Assembly: GCA_016713985.1 (NCBI GenBank) | Contig: JADJOD010000004.1 | Coordinates: forward strand, 124,001 to 188,000 | DNA from: Lewinellaceae bacterium | GTDB taxonomy: Bacteria > Bacteroidota > Bacteroidia > Chitinophagales > Saprospiraceae | Direction of reading: 5' to 3' | DNA length: 64,000 bases | Shown: one piece after another, positions 25,507-35,104 of the stretch | Layout: each line of letters opens with the position of its first letter | Position numbering within the stretch: the first letter of the stretch is position 1 | Program-made: the position numbers and the translations under genes | Notes under the pieces: model-generated | What the model saw: only the letters and a program-made list of their open reading frames with translations | The model's database searches: none | Told to the model about the DNA's origin: nothing

Positions 25507-26088
25507 ATGTCGGCATTTCCACACCTCAGCCTCTGCTATTTGCCGCCCGTTTCCTGGTGCGCTGTCGCCTGGAACAGCGATGTCGTGGTAATAGAAGCCC
25601 GGGAACACTATCAAAAGGGCTCGCTGCGCAACCGCTGCTACATCGCAGGGCCCAACGGAGTACAACGCCTGAGTATCCCGCTTGTAAAAGGCAAACACCA
25701 GCAGATGCCCATCCGGGAGGTGCGTATCGCCTATGACGAACCCTGGCAGCGCCTGCACTGGCGTTCGATCCGGACGGCTTACGGCAACGCGCCTTATTTT
25801 GAGCACTATGCTGATGACCTGTCGCCGTTTTATGAAAAACGTTTTGATTTTTTATTAGACTATAACATCGAACTGCTTAGCGTGGTCCTGCAAAAAAAAC
25901 TCGGCTGGCCGGGTGAAATCCGCTTGTCGGAACGATTCCGGCCCCCGGATGTGTTTGAAAGCGATACATCCCGTCGTTACCCACAGGTATTCGAGGAAAA
26001 ACACGGGTTTCTGCCCGATCTGTCCATACTGGACCTGTTGTTGTGTTGTGGGAAGGAGGGTGGCGGCGCGCTCGGCATATCTATTTGA
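25507..26088 (+). CDS. WbqC-like family protein
   Basis: A 193-residue protein of the WbqC family, often found near O-antigen and sugar-modification genes. Visible family features are the N-terminal CYLPPVSWCAVAW, the basic strand GSLRNRCYIAGPNGVQRLSIP (about residues 38-58) and WQRLHWRSIRTAYGNAPYFEHY (about 80-101). The last residues (GKEGGGALGISI) are less typical, and a nearby base error is possible. The catalytic role is unproven; a part in sugar-nucleotide or lipid modification is guesswork. Confidence 0.75.
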   Translation: MSAFPHLSLCYLPPVSWCAVAWNSDVVVIEAREHYQKGSLRNRCYIAGPNGVQRLSIPLVKGKHQQMPIREVRIAYDEPWQRLHWRSIRTAYGNAPYFEHYADDLSPFYEKRFDFLLDYNIELLSVVLQKKLGWPGEIRLSERFRPPDVFESDTSRRYPQVFEEKHGFLPDLSILDLLLCCGKEGGGALGISI

Positions 26089-26112
26089 CAATCAATGATT
26101 AAATTAAATACC

Positions 26113-26522
26113 ATGACTCAAAAAGAACTCAAAGAACAATACAAACAAATGAAGTTCAAAATGGGCGTCAGGTGCCAACGACAAAATCACGTCGATGGCA
26201 GAAAAAAACCCGGCGGGGCCGGGAACGCGAACGGGGGGGAGAGGAGGGGGGGGGGGCGCCCCGGGGAGCCCGGAAAGAGGGGGGGGGGGGGGGAAGGGGG
26301 TTGGGAATGTGGGGGGGGGGGGGGCCGGGGGGCGGAGACGGCGAGAAAAAAAAAAAAACGCCGGGGCGGGCCCCGGGGGGCCCCCGCCCCCCCCCCCGAA
26401 AAGGAGGGGGGGGGAGGAAAGTGGGGGGGGGGGGCCGGGAGCAAAACTGTTGGTTGTATCTTGAAGAATTACAACCTTTTGGCGATAAGGGATATAACAG
26501 GCCGCCCAAAAAGTCGGAATAA
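26113..26522 (+). pseudogene. GIY-YIG nuclease family gene with corrupted middle
   Basis: The two ends of one gene are visible in different frames. From the ATG at 26113 the product begins MTQKELKEQYKQMKFKMGV, the usual start of small Bacteroidota GIY-YIG proteins. The following words, including RQNHVDGRK, resemble the family's first strand. Just before 26522 a different frame ends YLEELQPFGDKGYNRPPKK, the family's usual C-terminus. Between them, 26208-26443 is poly-G/A/C noise with no coding sense. The span, about 410 nt, is close to the 115-135 codons expected. This is most simply an intact gene hidden by bad sequence. Confidence 0.75.
26208..26443. repeat. Low-complexity poly-G/poly-A/poly-C tract
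   Basis: About 235 nt of long G runs (up to 13) with interspersed A and C runs and almost no T, unlike everything around it. It lies inside a GIY-YIG gene whose two ends are still readable. I interpret it as a sequencing or consensus artefact, not a genuine G-quadruplex region. Confidence 0.8.
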
Positions 26523-26536
26523 CTTTTTCGTCGCCG

Positions 26537-29500
26537 TCAGGGGCAAACGACGATTTTGCGGTTCATAACCCGCCCCGTTTCGTCAAGAAGGATCAGAAAA
26601 TAGGTCCCGTTACTTAAATCCTTGATTGTAAACCGGTTCTGATCTTTGGCGGCCCTGCTGAATACGATGTCACCGAGCATATTCGCCACACGCAATTCCC
26701 GAATCCGCAACGCCGGCTCCAGGTCGATGATAAACGAACCCGCCGAAGGATTCGGATAGATTCGTATCCCGGCCTCCTGTCCGGTTTCCGTGGTACCTAC
26801 CGGAACAAGCACGGTTAATGGCTCGGGGGAAAAGGTCTGCGGCGCGCCCGTTGCATCGACCGCCCGGTAATAGGATACTTCCAGGCGCAGGGAATCGGTA
26901 GTGGCAATGTTGTTTTCTAATTGAAACCGGAGCAGGGCTATTTTCCCAAAACCCGCGGCATCGATATGATCGGTACGTGTTACAGCGCCGTAAACACCCC
27001 CGCCCGGCGCTTCTGTTTTTGACAACCGGAGGGTATTGACTCACCAGGTTTGTATTATAGTCGATATTAAACGCTATACCGTACAGATCGTCCACAGGCG
27101 CCGTAGAAGTGCCCAGCCACAATTCCACGTCCACCCAATCACCCGGCTGGTACGTACTGCTGTTTGTTACAAAAAAAATGGGTGGCGCATCCTGCCGGTC
27201 GTCGATGTCTGTCGGAGCAAAGGCATGCGTCGCGTTAAAATTCAGAAAAACAGCCAGGGTGTCGTCGCTGTTGATGGCGCCATCGCCGTTGCAATCCACG
27301 TGTTTGACGTCAAAAGTATTCGCCTGGGCGGCGCCCCAATCGTCAGCGGCATAAGCCTGCCAATCATTGCCGGCACTTGCTCTGGGAGTGCCGGTTTGGC
27401 CAAAAAACAGGCCGATCGGCAAAATATCGTTGTTGTTTGCCGTATGATCGACATCGGTATCACCGGGCCAGACGTCGCAGACCAGCTGATCCGCAACCAC
27501 CACACTATCGGAGAGGTTGGCACATCCCGAAAAGTTAGAGACGTACACCCTGTAAACACCCACATTTTTGGCGGAATAAACGGAATCCGAAGCGCCGCTG
27601 ATGGAACTCCCGTTGAACAGCCATTGGTACGTCAATCCGGGTAAACTGTTGGAAACGAATAAGATAAAATCTCCTGTGCAAAGACCCACCGCACCCGCGG
27701 GGGCAATTGTGGCGACCGGAGACGGGGTCACCAAAATGGTGATCGTATCATACAATTCACACCCGGCGGCATCCGAAGTCCTGAGGACATAGGATGTACT
27801 GACATTCGGTGTGGCAACCGGGTCGCCGATGGAGGAATTATCCAGGCCGTCGGATGGATACCACGTGTAGGAATACGTTGGAAGTCCCCCGGAAACGGAT
27901 GCCGTAATCTGAACGGATTTACCTTCACAAACTATTGTGTCTGAAGGAGTAACAACCGCATAAAACGCCGGCAGAATGGTTCCGCTCATGGATGACGAAG
28001 CGCCGCCGCCGAATTCATTTGTGCCGTATACCTGAACGGTAAACGTAGTAGCCGTGTCCGCGAACTGCACCACGATGGAACTGGAATTGCTGTCCGACAC
28101 AATAGTTGCGCCGGGTGAAAGTGTCCAGTGATAACCCGTTGCATTGATTACTGGAGCCAAAGCAAACACGGCGAAAGCGCCGTGGCAAATGATCGTATCG
28201 CCGGAAACCGGGCCGGCAGCGGCCGGCAACTGGCTGTATTTTGCAAAAAAGGCGTCCTCATATCCGACGGCGCTCAAATTAGTCGTACCGGCCCCCGGAT
28301 CAAAATCAACATTGCTGCCCTTGAATATTCCGGACAACACGATATGCCCTGAGTCACTCACGATGATTTCCCGCGAATAATCCCCGTCATTGCCGCCGAT
28401 TTTCTGCGCCCAGGTAAAGTTGCCGTCCGTATCGAATTTTGAAAAAAACACGTCATAACCACCGATGCTTTGTTTGTAGAAAGATCCCGGCCCCGGATCG
28501 AGGTCTACCAAACCTGCAAAATCGCCCGTCGCGTACACGTTGTTGAACTTGTCGGTTGCAATACCTGTGCCACTGTCGTTAAAATTGCCGCCCAAACCTT
28601 TAGCCCACTGGAAGGCGCCGTTTTTGTCATATTTGGCAAAAAAGGCGTCGACCGGCCCGAAAGAATTCAGGATATACTCGCCGGGGCCAGGGTCAAAGTC
28701 GACCGGTGCGCCGTAATTTCCACTGATGAATACATTATCCAAATTATCCAGTGCAAGGTCCCAGGAATAGTCTCCCGATTCTCCACCAATCCGGTTGGCC
28801 CACAGATAGTTGCCGTCGTTGTCGTATTTAGCCAAAAAAACATCCGTTTGACTCGAAGAGCCCAAAACGGTTAGATTGGCGATGCCGGGCCCGGGGTCGA
28901 AATCGGCGGTTTCCACAAATCGACCGGTCACATAAACTTCGCCTGAATAACTTATGAGGATACCTTCTCCATAATCCTGGCCCGTTCCGCCGATACTTTT
29001 TGCCCAAACGAATGCACCGTCGGTCGTGTATTTGGCAAAAAACAGGTCATATTGGCCGGCACTGGTCAGTTCTGCCACCCCCGGGCCGGGGTCAAAATCG
29101 GCAGTCTGGGCAAAATACCCGGCGATATAAATATTCCCCGACACGTCGAGCGCCATGCTAAAACCCGCATCTTCGTCAAATCCTCCGAAACCCTTGGCCC
29201 ACAGGCAGTTACCGTCAGTGTCGTATTTAACCATGAACACATCCAACTGGCCGGCGGGATCAAGCGGCGGCACACCCGATCCGGGGTTAAAGCCGTAAAA
29301 AAAAGACCCGGTGATGTATACATTGCCGCCGGCATCCACGGCAACTTCGTATGCCACATCCGGGCCGCCGCCACCGATCGATTTGGCCCAGACTAATTTG
29401 CCGGCGGGGTCATATTTGGCTAAAAAAACGTCGATATAGGTAAACCCGATAATATCTAAGTTGAAGGTATTATCGCCCGGATCAAAATCTGCGATACCCC

Positions 29501-29672
29501 AAAACGAGCCGGTGATGTACAAATTTCCGGCTTTGTCAACCGCCATGCTGTTCCCGTCGTCTTCCTTAAGTGAACCTATGGGTACACTCCATTTGTATTC
29601 CTGTGCCAGGACGCAGGCGCCGCAAAAAAGTGAAAGGAAGATCGGGAGGAAAAGTTTCAGGTGCGTTTTCAT
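26537..29672 (-). CDS. Large secreted SBBP-repeat protein with Ig-like, dockerin-like and T9SS domains (frameshifted)
   Basis: An export signal (residues 1-23, ending GACVLAQ) is followed by about eight repeats of some 55-60 residues containing DFDPGPG, AKYDxDGNxxWAKxIGG and GNVYITGxF words. These are beta-propeller SBBP repeats. After about residue 480 come several Ig/PKD-like modules, then an EF-hand dockerin-like pair (GDTDVDHTANNNDILPIGLFF and VDCNGDGAINSDDTLAVFL). The terminal sorting domain, IRIYPNPSAGSFIIDL to NRKIVV, is read in another frame. The frame break lies at about 27026-27045, and a short stretch may also be missing there. It is probably a cell-surface or secreted adhesive or substrate-binding protein. 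Confidence 0.82.
28250..29560. repeat. Imperfect tandem coding repeats of the SBBP propeller
   Basis: Roughly 165-180 bp units, recognisable by recurring CCCGGGCCGGGGTCAAA-like words (DFDPGPG codons) and by the TTTGCCCA(A/G)AC words of the WAK codons. They encode the eight propeller blades. Such repeats can recombine and can mis-assemble. Confidence 0.7.
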
Positions 29673-29849
29673 TGGAGAGTGGGCTGGTTCGGAATGGTCA
29701 TTTTGATATTTGCCGGTTTAAATACCGCCGGCAATCCGAGCGCAAAATAGCATTTTGAAGCAATACGGGCAAATTTCGGGCCTGTGAAACAGCCCGTCCT
29801 TCTTATCAATCGAGATAATGTCTATACATTTATGGGCAAAAATCACCGT

Positions 29850-30656
29850 ATGAAAAACGCCTTACCCGTCCTGTTTCTGTTCCTCGCCTGCGCCCAACCC
29901 GATAACAAGGCTCCCAATCCCGCCCAAGTTCTGGCTTCGGGCACCTGGACCGATCTTTCCCACGCTTTTTCCGACGCTACCTTGTACTGGCCGAACAACA
30001 AGACCGGCTTTCATCTCGATACTTTGTTCAACGGCACCACGCCGGGCGGGTTTTATTACTCGTCCTACCAGTTTTGCGCACCCGAACACGGCGGCACCCA
30101 CCTCGACGCGCCGATCCATTTCGCCGCCGGGCGCTGGACTTCCGATCAAATTCCGGTCGAACGTATGCAGGGTGAAGCCATCGTAATCGACGTATCCGAA
30201 AAAGCGTTGAAAAACCGGGATTATCTCGTCAGTCAGGAAGATTTTTCAACCTGGGAGGCCCAACACGGCAAAATCGCCGATGATATTATTGTATTGCTTC
30301 ATACCGGCTACGGGCAGTTTTACCCGGACCGGCTGAAGTATTTCGGCACTGAACAGAAAGGCGAACAGGCGGTTGCGGAGTTACATTTCCCCGGCCTCGA
30401 CCCTGCCGCGGCGGAATGGTTAGTGAAAAACAGAAAAATCAAAGCCATCGGGCTGGACACCCCGAGCATCGATTACGGCCAGTCGAAGGATTTTAAAAGC
30501 CACCAGGTATTGCTCGATAAAAACATCCTGGTTTTTGAAAATATAGCCCGGGTCGACCGACTTCCTGTAACGGGAAGTTATGTGGTAGCTTTGCCGATGA
30601 AGATCGAAGGCGGCAGCGGCGGGCCGTTGCGGATCGTAGCGTGGGTGGGAAAATAA
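29850..30656 (+). CDS. Cyclase-family (kynurenine formamidase-like) lipoprotein
   Basis: A 268-residue metal-dependent hydrolase of the cyclase family. The metal motif HGGTHLDAPIHF lies at about residues 72-83, and a second family block (IGLDTPSIDYGQSKDFKSHQVLL) follows near the C-terminus. The N-terminus is a short lipoprotein signal, MKNALPVLFLFLAC. I start at 29850 because upstream in-frame Met codons give no signal. Members hydrolyse formylkynurenine or cyclic amide/ester bonds; the substrate is not predictable here. It is 34 nt before the dynamin-like gene and probably co-transcribed. Confidence 0.8.
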   Translation: MKNALPVLFLFLACAQPDNKAPNPAQVLASGTWTDLSHAFSDATLYWPNNKTGFHLDTLFNGTTPGGFYYSSYQFCAPEHGGTHLDAPIHFAAGRWTSDQIPVERMQGEAIVIDVSEKALKNRDYLVSQEDFSTWEAQHGKIADDIIVLLHTGYGQFYPDRLKYFGTEQKGEQAVAELHFPGLDPAAAEWLVKNRKIKAIGLDTPSIDYGQSKDFKSHQVLLDKNILVFENIARVDRLPVTGSYVVALPMKIEGGSGGPLRIVAWVGK

Positions 30657-30690
30657 ACCATTAACCAACAACCAATCCGACGTTTGCTCC

Positions 30691-32412
30691 ATGATTCTCA
30701 ACCAACGCACCCAGGCCTTGCGCGCCCAGGTAGAAGACTTAGTGAAGGACCTGCAGAACCTGAGCCAGGAAATCGGCCATAAAGATTTGGCGGCTACGGT
30801 CGGCGAGTTGCGCAACCGCATGAACGAGCCGTATATGTTCGTCATCGTCGGGGAAGTAAAAGCCGGCAAAAGCAGTTTTGTCAACGCCCTGCTCGACGCC
30901 GGGCGCGACATCTGCGCCGTGGCGCCGCAACCCATGACGGATACCATTCAGCAGATATTATACGCTGATAAAGAGGAAATTATCGTCGTAAATCCCTACC
31001 TGAAAAAGATCATGCTGCCCGTGGATATCCTGCGCGATATCGCCATTGTGGATACGCCCGGCACCAACAGCATCGTGGAAAAACACCAGGAGATCACAGA
31101 GCGGTTTATTCCCGCCAGCGACCTCGTCATTTTTGTATTTGAAGCCAAAAACCCGTACCGTCAGTCGGCCTGGGACTTTTTCGATTTTATCCACCGGGAC
31201 TGGCACAAAAAGATCATTTTTGTGCTTCAACAAAAGGACCTGCTGCCGCCGGAAGACCTCTCCGTCAATGAACGCGGCCTCTTCGACTACGCCTTCAAAA
31301 AGGGTCTCGCCGAGCCGGCTATTTTTGCGACCAGCGCCAAAGCGGAACTGGACGGCCAATACGATCAAAGCGGCTTTTCACAGGTGCGCGACTACATCCG
31401 CACACACGTGACGGGCGGGCGCGGCGCCACGCTGAAACTCAAAAATAACTTAGACACCTCGCGCAACATCCTCCAACGGGTCCGCACCGATCTCGATACC
31501 CGCGCCGAACAATTTAAAGCCGACACCACCTTTCGCGACGATATTTATCAAACACTTGATAATCAGGAGAAAAAATCGAATCACCACGTCCGTTTGCTCA
31601 TTGAAAACCTGCTCAACGGCTACGACCGAATCACAAAAAACATCGGCGACGAACTCACCGACGGCTTGTCTTTCCCTTCGATGTTGCTCCGTTCCGTCAA
31701 AGGTATTTTCCGCAAACAATCGTCTATCAAGGACTGGCTCGACGAACTCACGAAAAAACTCGAACTCAGCCTCAACGGCGAACTGAAGATCAAACTCAAC
31801 GAAGGTGTGGTTGATCTGGCCGATTCGGTGCAACAAATGGCCAAAATGATCGACCTGAAAATCCGCGCCGGCAGCACCGTAGTGAAAAGCGACTCCTATA
31901 TTTTTGAAGACATCGCCGGCAAACGCGCCACCGTTTTGAAAGAGTTGCAGGAAGCATTTGCACAATTTATGGCGCGTTCCGAAAACTTCAGTGACGCCCG
32001 GCTTTTCCCGGAAAATGCCTCCGTTTCGCCCAATATCGCCGCCGGCAGTGGCGCCGCCATTGTAGGGGTAATTCTCGCCACGGTTACCAAAATCACCGTG
32101 CTCGACGTCACGGGCGGCATGCTCACCGGCATCGGGTTGTTGTTTGCGGGAATCACCGCCGGCTTGCAACGCCGCAAGATCGTGAACGGTTATGAGGAAG
32201 AAATCGCCCGCGGCCGCGCGCGTATGGCCGAGGCATTGGATACCAAGTTGCACGGTTATGTGGGTACGATCAAGGGCCGTATCAAGGAAAATTTCTCGGA
32301 ATTAGACGCTTTGCTGGAAAACGAAGAAACACAGATTGAACGGTTCGACGAGGCCTACGGCAAATTAAGCGTACGGTTGGAGGAAATCGACAACGGCCTT
32401 GAAATTTCATGA
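30691..32412 (+). CDS. Bacterial dynamin-like GTPase
   Basis: A 573-residue protein with a large GTPase domain: G1 GEVKAGKSS (residues 54-62), G2 Thr in PMTDT (about 83), G3 DTPG (121-124) and an unusual G4 in QQKD (180-183; N/TKxD is standard). A long helical stalk with coiled-coil character follows. A hydrophobic hairpin near residues 450-490 (AAIVGVILATVTKITVLD, then GIGLLFAGITAG) is typical of the membrane paddle in BDLP/LeoA-type proteins. A C-terminal amphipathic helix closes the fold. It probably remodels the inner membrane or responds to membrane stress; the partner is unknown. Usual dynamins often occur in pairs, but this one is single. Confidence 0.85.
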   Translation: MILNQRTQALRAQVEDLVKDLQNLSQEIGHKDLAATVGELRNRMNEPYMFVIVGEVKAGKSSFVNALLDAGRDICAVAPQPMTDTIQQILYADKEEIIVVNPYLKKIMLPVDILRDIAIVDTPGTNSIVEKHQEITERFIPASDLVIFVFEAKNPYRQSAWDFFDFIHRDWHKKIIFVLQQKDLLPPEDLSVNERGLFDYAFKKGLAEPAIFATSAKAELDGQYDQSGFSQVRDYIRTHVTGGRGATLKLKNNLDTSRNILQRVRTDLDTRAEQFKADTTFRDDIYQTLDNQEKKSNHHVRLLIENLLNGYDRITKNIGDELTDGLSFPSMLLRSVKGIFRKQSSIKDWLDELTKKLELSLNGELKIKLNEGVVDLADSVQQMAKMIDLKIRAGSTVVKSDSYIFEDIAGKRATVLKELQEAFAQFMARSENFSDARLFPENASVSPNIAAGSGAAIVGVILATVTKITVLDVTGGMLTGIGLLFAGITAGLQRRKIVNGYEEEIARGRARMAEALDTKLHGYVGTIKGRIKENFSELDALLENEETQIERFDEAYGKLSVRLEEIDNGLEIS

Positions 32413-32433
32413 GGCCGTCTTACAGGTTTAATT

Positions 32434-32515
32434 TTTGACAGGATAGACATGATTTACAGGATTATTTGCCTGTTTTTGAAAAAAATATCCTGTAAATCAT
32501 GTCTATCCTGTCAAA
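32434..32515. repeat. Perfect 29-bp inverted repeat (ACAGGATAGACATG family)
   Basis: Arms 32434-32462 and 32487-32515 are exact reverse complements of 29 bp around a 24-nt loop. The words ACAGGATAGACATGATTTAC resemble a dispersed palindrome seen in several bacterial genomes. It lies between convergent genes, so it could act as a bidirectional terminator, or be a REP-like mobile element. Confidence 0.85.
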
Positions 32516-32594
32516 TAATAACCTACTCGTGATGTAGATTCACGGAAAGACGATCAACCGGTACCGGTTCACCAATGATATCGATAATTACGTG

Positions 32595-32703
32595 TCATGC
32601 TGAGGCGCAGCCGAAGCACCCGGTGGCCGAAGGCCGCAGCTTTCCTGCTCCTGCTGATAGCAAATATATTATATTCGGGTGCTTCGGCTGCGCCTCAGCA
32701 TGA
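32595..32703. repeat. Perfect 28-bp inverted repeat with large loop
   Basis: Arms 32595-32622 and 32676-32703 are exact reverse complements of 28 bp (TCATGCTGAGGCGCAGCCGA and on). The 53-nt loop holds a small GGCCGAAGGCC hairpin. It sits next to the 29-bp palindrome. Bases 32413-32746 hold no gene, only these two structures. Confidence 0.85.
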
Positions 32704-32746
32704 AACGCGTATACCAGTTTGTTTCGTGAACCGGTAGAGGTTGGCG

Positions 32747-34027
32747 TCACCGGAGGCGCAGCCGCTCCCGCAACATCGACGTAAACTTCGGATGTCCGAA
32801 CCCCACAGGGTCCACCCGGCCCATGCGGGCAGCCGAGCAGGCATCTTTGGTGAGGTAAATTTTCCCGTCCAGCGACCAGACCAGGTCATCCAGTTTTTTT
32901 ACCAGGTCAAAAATGCTCCGCGTACGTGGAAAGTCGAGCGCTAAGGAGTAGCCGCGTATCGGGAAAGAATGCACCGCTTCCGGCGGCCGTTCCCCGTGGC
33001 GTTTCAACACGGTCAGGAACGGCGTTTCCGGGCTTTTCCGAATGATTTCCAATACCCGGCGAATCCCGTCGAATGCGTTTTCCTCCGGCAGGCAAAACTG
33101 ATATTGAATAAATCCGCGTTTGCCGTAAAGCCGGTTCCAGTTTTGTACCCGGTCGAGCGGATAAAAATAGGTGTCGAGATCGACAAGTTGTTCGCCGTGT
33201 TTTGCTTTGGAAAAAATAATCCGGTTGTGCAGGCCGATGGAAAGGGGATTTAAAATCCAGGAAGGAGCAAAAAAGGACACGTTGCGCGTTTTTTTCTGCG
33301 GAAAAATAAGTGATCCGGCAAGTTCGGGCGACGCGTGATCCGCAAAAAATACCACACCGCGGCCTTTTTTATCCGTCCCGTCCACCCAGCCGGCGGCGTA
33401 TGGCCACTGGCGCATCTCGTCAAAAGACCGGAACAAAACCTCCAGGTCAGGCGCCTTCACAGCGGTCTGGCGCATATTTACTCCCGATATTTTCATGAGT
33501 TGAAACTGCGCGGAAAGGATAATGCCCGTCCAGCCCATGCCGCCGCAAGTCTGCCAGAACAAGGTCGGATTTTCCGTACGCGAACAAGTTGTTATTTCGC
33601 CGTCAGCAGTCATTAACTCGAAGGAAATCAGCCAGTTGGAAAAACAGCCTTTGGACGGGTGATTTTTTCCGTGCACATCGCTGGCGACCGCGCCGCCGAC
33701 GGTGATGGATTTGATGCCCGGCGTCACGTGAAAAAACCAGCCGGCCGGCACAATTAGCGGCAACAGGTCGGACAAAAGCACCCCTGCTTCACAACCGATG
33801 ATGCCCGAATCCGGGTCAAATTGGATGATCTTGTTCAGTTCAAGCGTGCTGAGCAGGTGGGGAGCCAGGGCGGCATCCCCGTAGCAGCGGCCGTTGCCAC
33901 GTGCGATCAATCGTTCGTGGGAAAGTATGTAGGCGCGGATGTCTTCCCGGCTCAGCGGAGAAGCCACTTCAGCCTCGATGACCGGGTAATTCGCCCAGTC
34001 GGCAACGGTGCGGGTCTCAATGTTCAT
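32747..34027 (-). CDS. DprE1-like FAD-dependent oxidoreductase
   Basis: A 426-residue protein of the vanillyl-alcohol oxidase superfamily, close to DprE1 (decaprenylphosphoryl-ribose oxidase). The FAD-binding blocks are RLIARGNGRCYGDAA (about residues 39-53), the GGAVASDVHGKNHP motif (about 110-123) and GGMGWTGII (about 161-169). A C-terminal substrate cap is present. It could oxidise a polyprenyl-linked sugar or sugar alcohol for envelope glycan synthesis. It overlaps the start of the DUF4340 gene by 11 nt on the same strand, suggesting coupled expression. The substrate is unproven. Confidence 0.82.
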   Translation of the reverse strand: MNIETRTVADWANYPVIEAEVASPLSREDIRAYILSHERLIARGNGRCYGDAALAPHLLSTLELNKIIQFDPDSGIIGCEAGVLLSDLLPLIVPAGWFFHVTPGIKSITVGGAVASDVHGKNHPSKGCFSNWLISFELMTADGEITTCSRTENPTLFWQTCGGMGWTGIILSAQFQLMKISGVNMRQTAVKAPDLEVLFRSFDEMRQWPYAAGWVDGTDKKGRGVVFFADHASPELAGSLIFPQKKTRNVSFFAPSWILNPLSIGLHNRIIFSKAKHGEQLVDLDTYFYPLDRVQNWNRLYGKRGFIQYQFCLPEENAFDGIRRVLEIIRKSPETPFLTVLKRHGERPPEAVHSFPIRGYSLALDFPRTRSIFDLVKKLDDLVWSLDGKIYLTKDACSAARMGRVDPVGFGHPKFTSMLRERLRLR

Positions 34028-35024
34028 TTTTCCACTTCGGTGTAATGTTTGGATCAGGGGGTGGTTTTAACCCGGAGCAAATCCGGTGCAGGAGAAAGGT
34101 GTCGGCCGGGGCGAAAAAATTCGCCCGGTTCTGGGAAGAATGTACCACGTACATGGGCAATCCGCCAAAATGACGGGGGGCCATTTCTTCCGGCACATCG
34201 GGTGGTTTTACGTAAAAAACCCTGAGTATCAGCGAGTCGTTGGCAAAATGAAGTTTGATTTCCGTGGCAATGGTTTCCCGCGCGCGGCTTTCGTCGAAGT
34301 TGTCGGCAAAGGGGCTGCCGTTCAAACGGCTGAAAAGCGCCAGCCAGTTTTGCACCGTATCGTCGGCGATGTACGCCGGCGCTCCGCCCAAAGGTTCCCA
34401 TTGCCCGGTAGAGTCATTTTTACAGATGGGATATTGCACGTGGAGCCCGTTTTCCCACCAGTTAAGTATGATTTTATTTACCGACGCGGGGTCAAAAACC
34501 GCCATATCTTTTTCGCGAAAATCATTCAGGTTTTTGGAAAAAATGCCGCGCAGGTGGTTTTGCACTAAGTAAATCCCTTCATGCCGGTTGAGGCGAATGA
34601 AGGTGGCCGCCCGGCCGTTTTCCAAAACTTCACTTCCGATATCAAACTGCTCCACAACTTTATTTCCCTGAAAAACAACCACTTGTATAACCGACTCCGG
34701 ATTAAAACCTAAACTGTCCGGTCGGTCCGTTTTTACGATCCGCAGCGAACGGATCGCGGAAAGTGCTTCCAGCATGGGCTCCATGTATTCGTGTTGAACA
34801 CCCGCAGACCGGATTTCCTGGGCCGCCACCCAGCCCGCTTCCGTACGTTCGATCATAAGTTCGGGGCTGGCGGGACGGAAAATGGAAATTTGCGTCGCTG
34901 CCGCCGTATCCACCTCAATCAGGTCGGTTTGGAAAAACAGGGCCCTGCGCCAGGGCGCCTGCCGGATCAGCAGCCCGACAATCAGGGTTGCAAAAAATAG
35001 GAATACCAGGTGTTTGTTCTTCAT
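34017..35024 (-). CDS. DUF4340 domain protein
   Basis: A 335-residue protein with an N-terminal membrane anchor (MKNKHLVFLFFATLIVGLLI) and a large periplasmic domain of the DUF4340 family. Characteristic elements are the IEVDTAAATQISIFRP strand near residue 37 and repeated W/Y-rich beta segments such as LVQNHLRGIFSKNLNDFREKDM (about 153-174). In other bacteria such proteins accompany GldG/ABC-type gliding-motility components, but no gld genes are visible here. Its end overlaps the DprE1-like gene by 11 nt, so they are probably one transcript. Confidence 0.7.
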   Translation of the reverse strand: MKNKHLVFLFFATLIVGLLIRQAPWRRALFFQTDLIEVDTAAATQISIFRPASPELMIERTEAGWVAAQEIRSAGVQHEYMEPMLEALSAIRSLRIVKTDRPDSLGFNPESVIQVVVFQGNKVVEQFDIGSEVLENGRAATFIRLNRHEGIYLVQNHLRGIFSKNLNDFREKDMAVFDPASVNKIILNWWENGLHVQYPICKNDSTGQWEPLGGAPAYIADDTVQNWLALFSRLNGSPFADNFDESRARETIATEIKLHFANDSLILRVFYVKPPDVPEEMAPRHFGGLPMYVVHSSQNRANFFAPADTFLLHRICSGLKPPPDPNITPKWKNEH

Positions 35025-35104
35025 CTCCCGCTGTTTTTGGCGGGGTGAAATTAGCAGGATTTGCAGGCAAAAAAGTAATTTTCACTCGCCGGACCGCTAT
35101 TGTT

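Noticed and set aside
26208..26443. G-runs as a G-quadruplex regulatory element or a Gly-rich protein
   Set aside because: The G, A and C runs are irregular in all frames, and both ends of a GIY-YIG gene flank it, which points to corrupted sequence.
31450..32253. Minus-strand frame of 267 codons opposite the dynamin gene
   Set aside because: It is a shadow with no signal or domain; the plus-strand dynamin motifs are clear.
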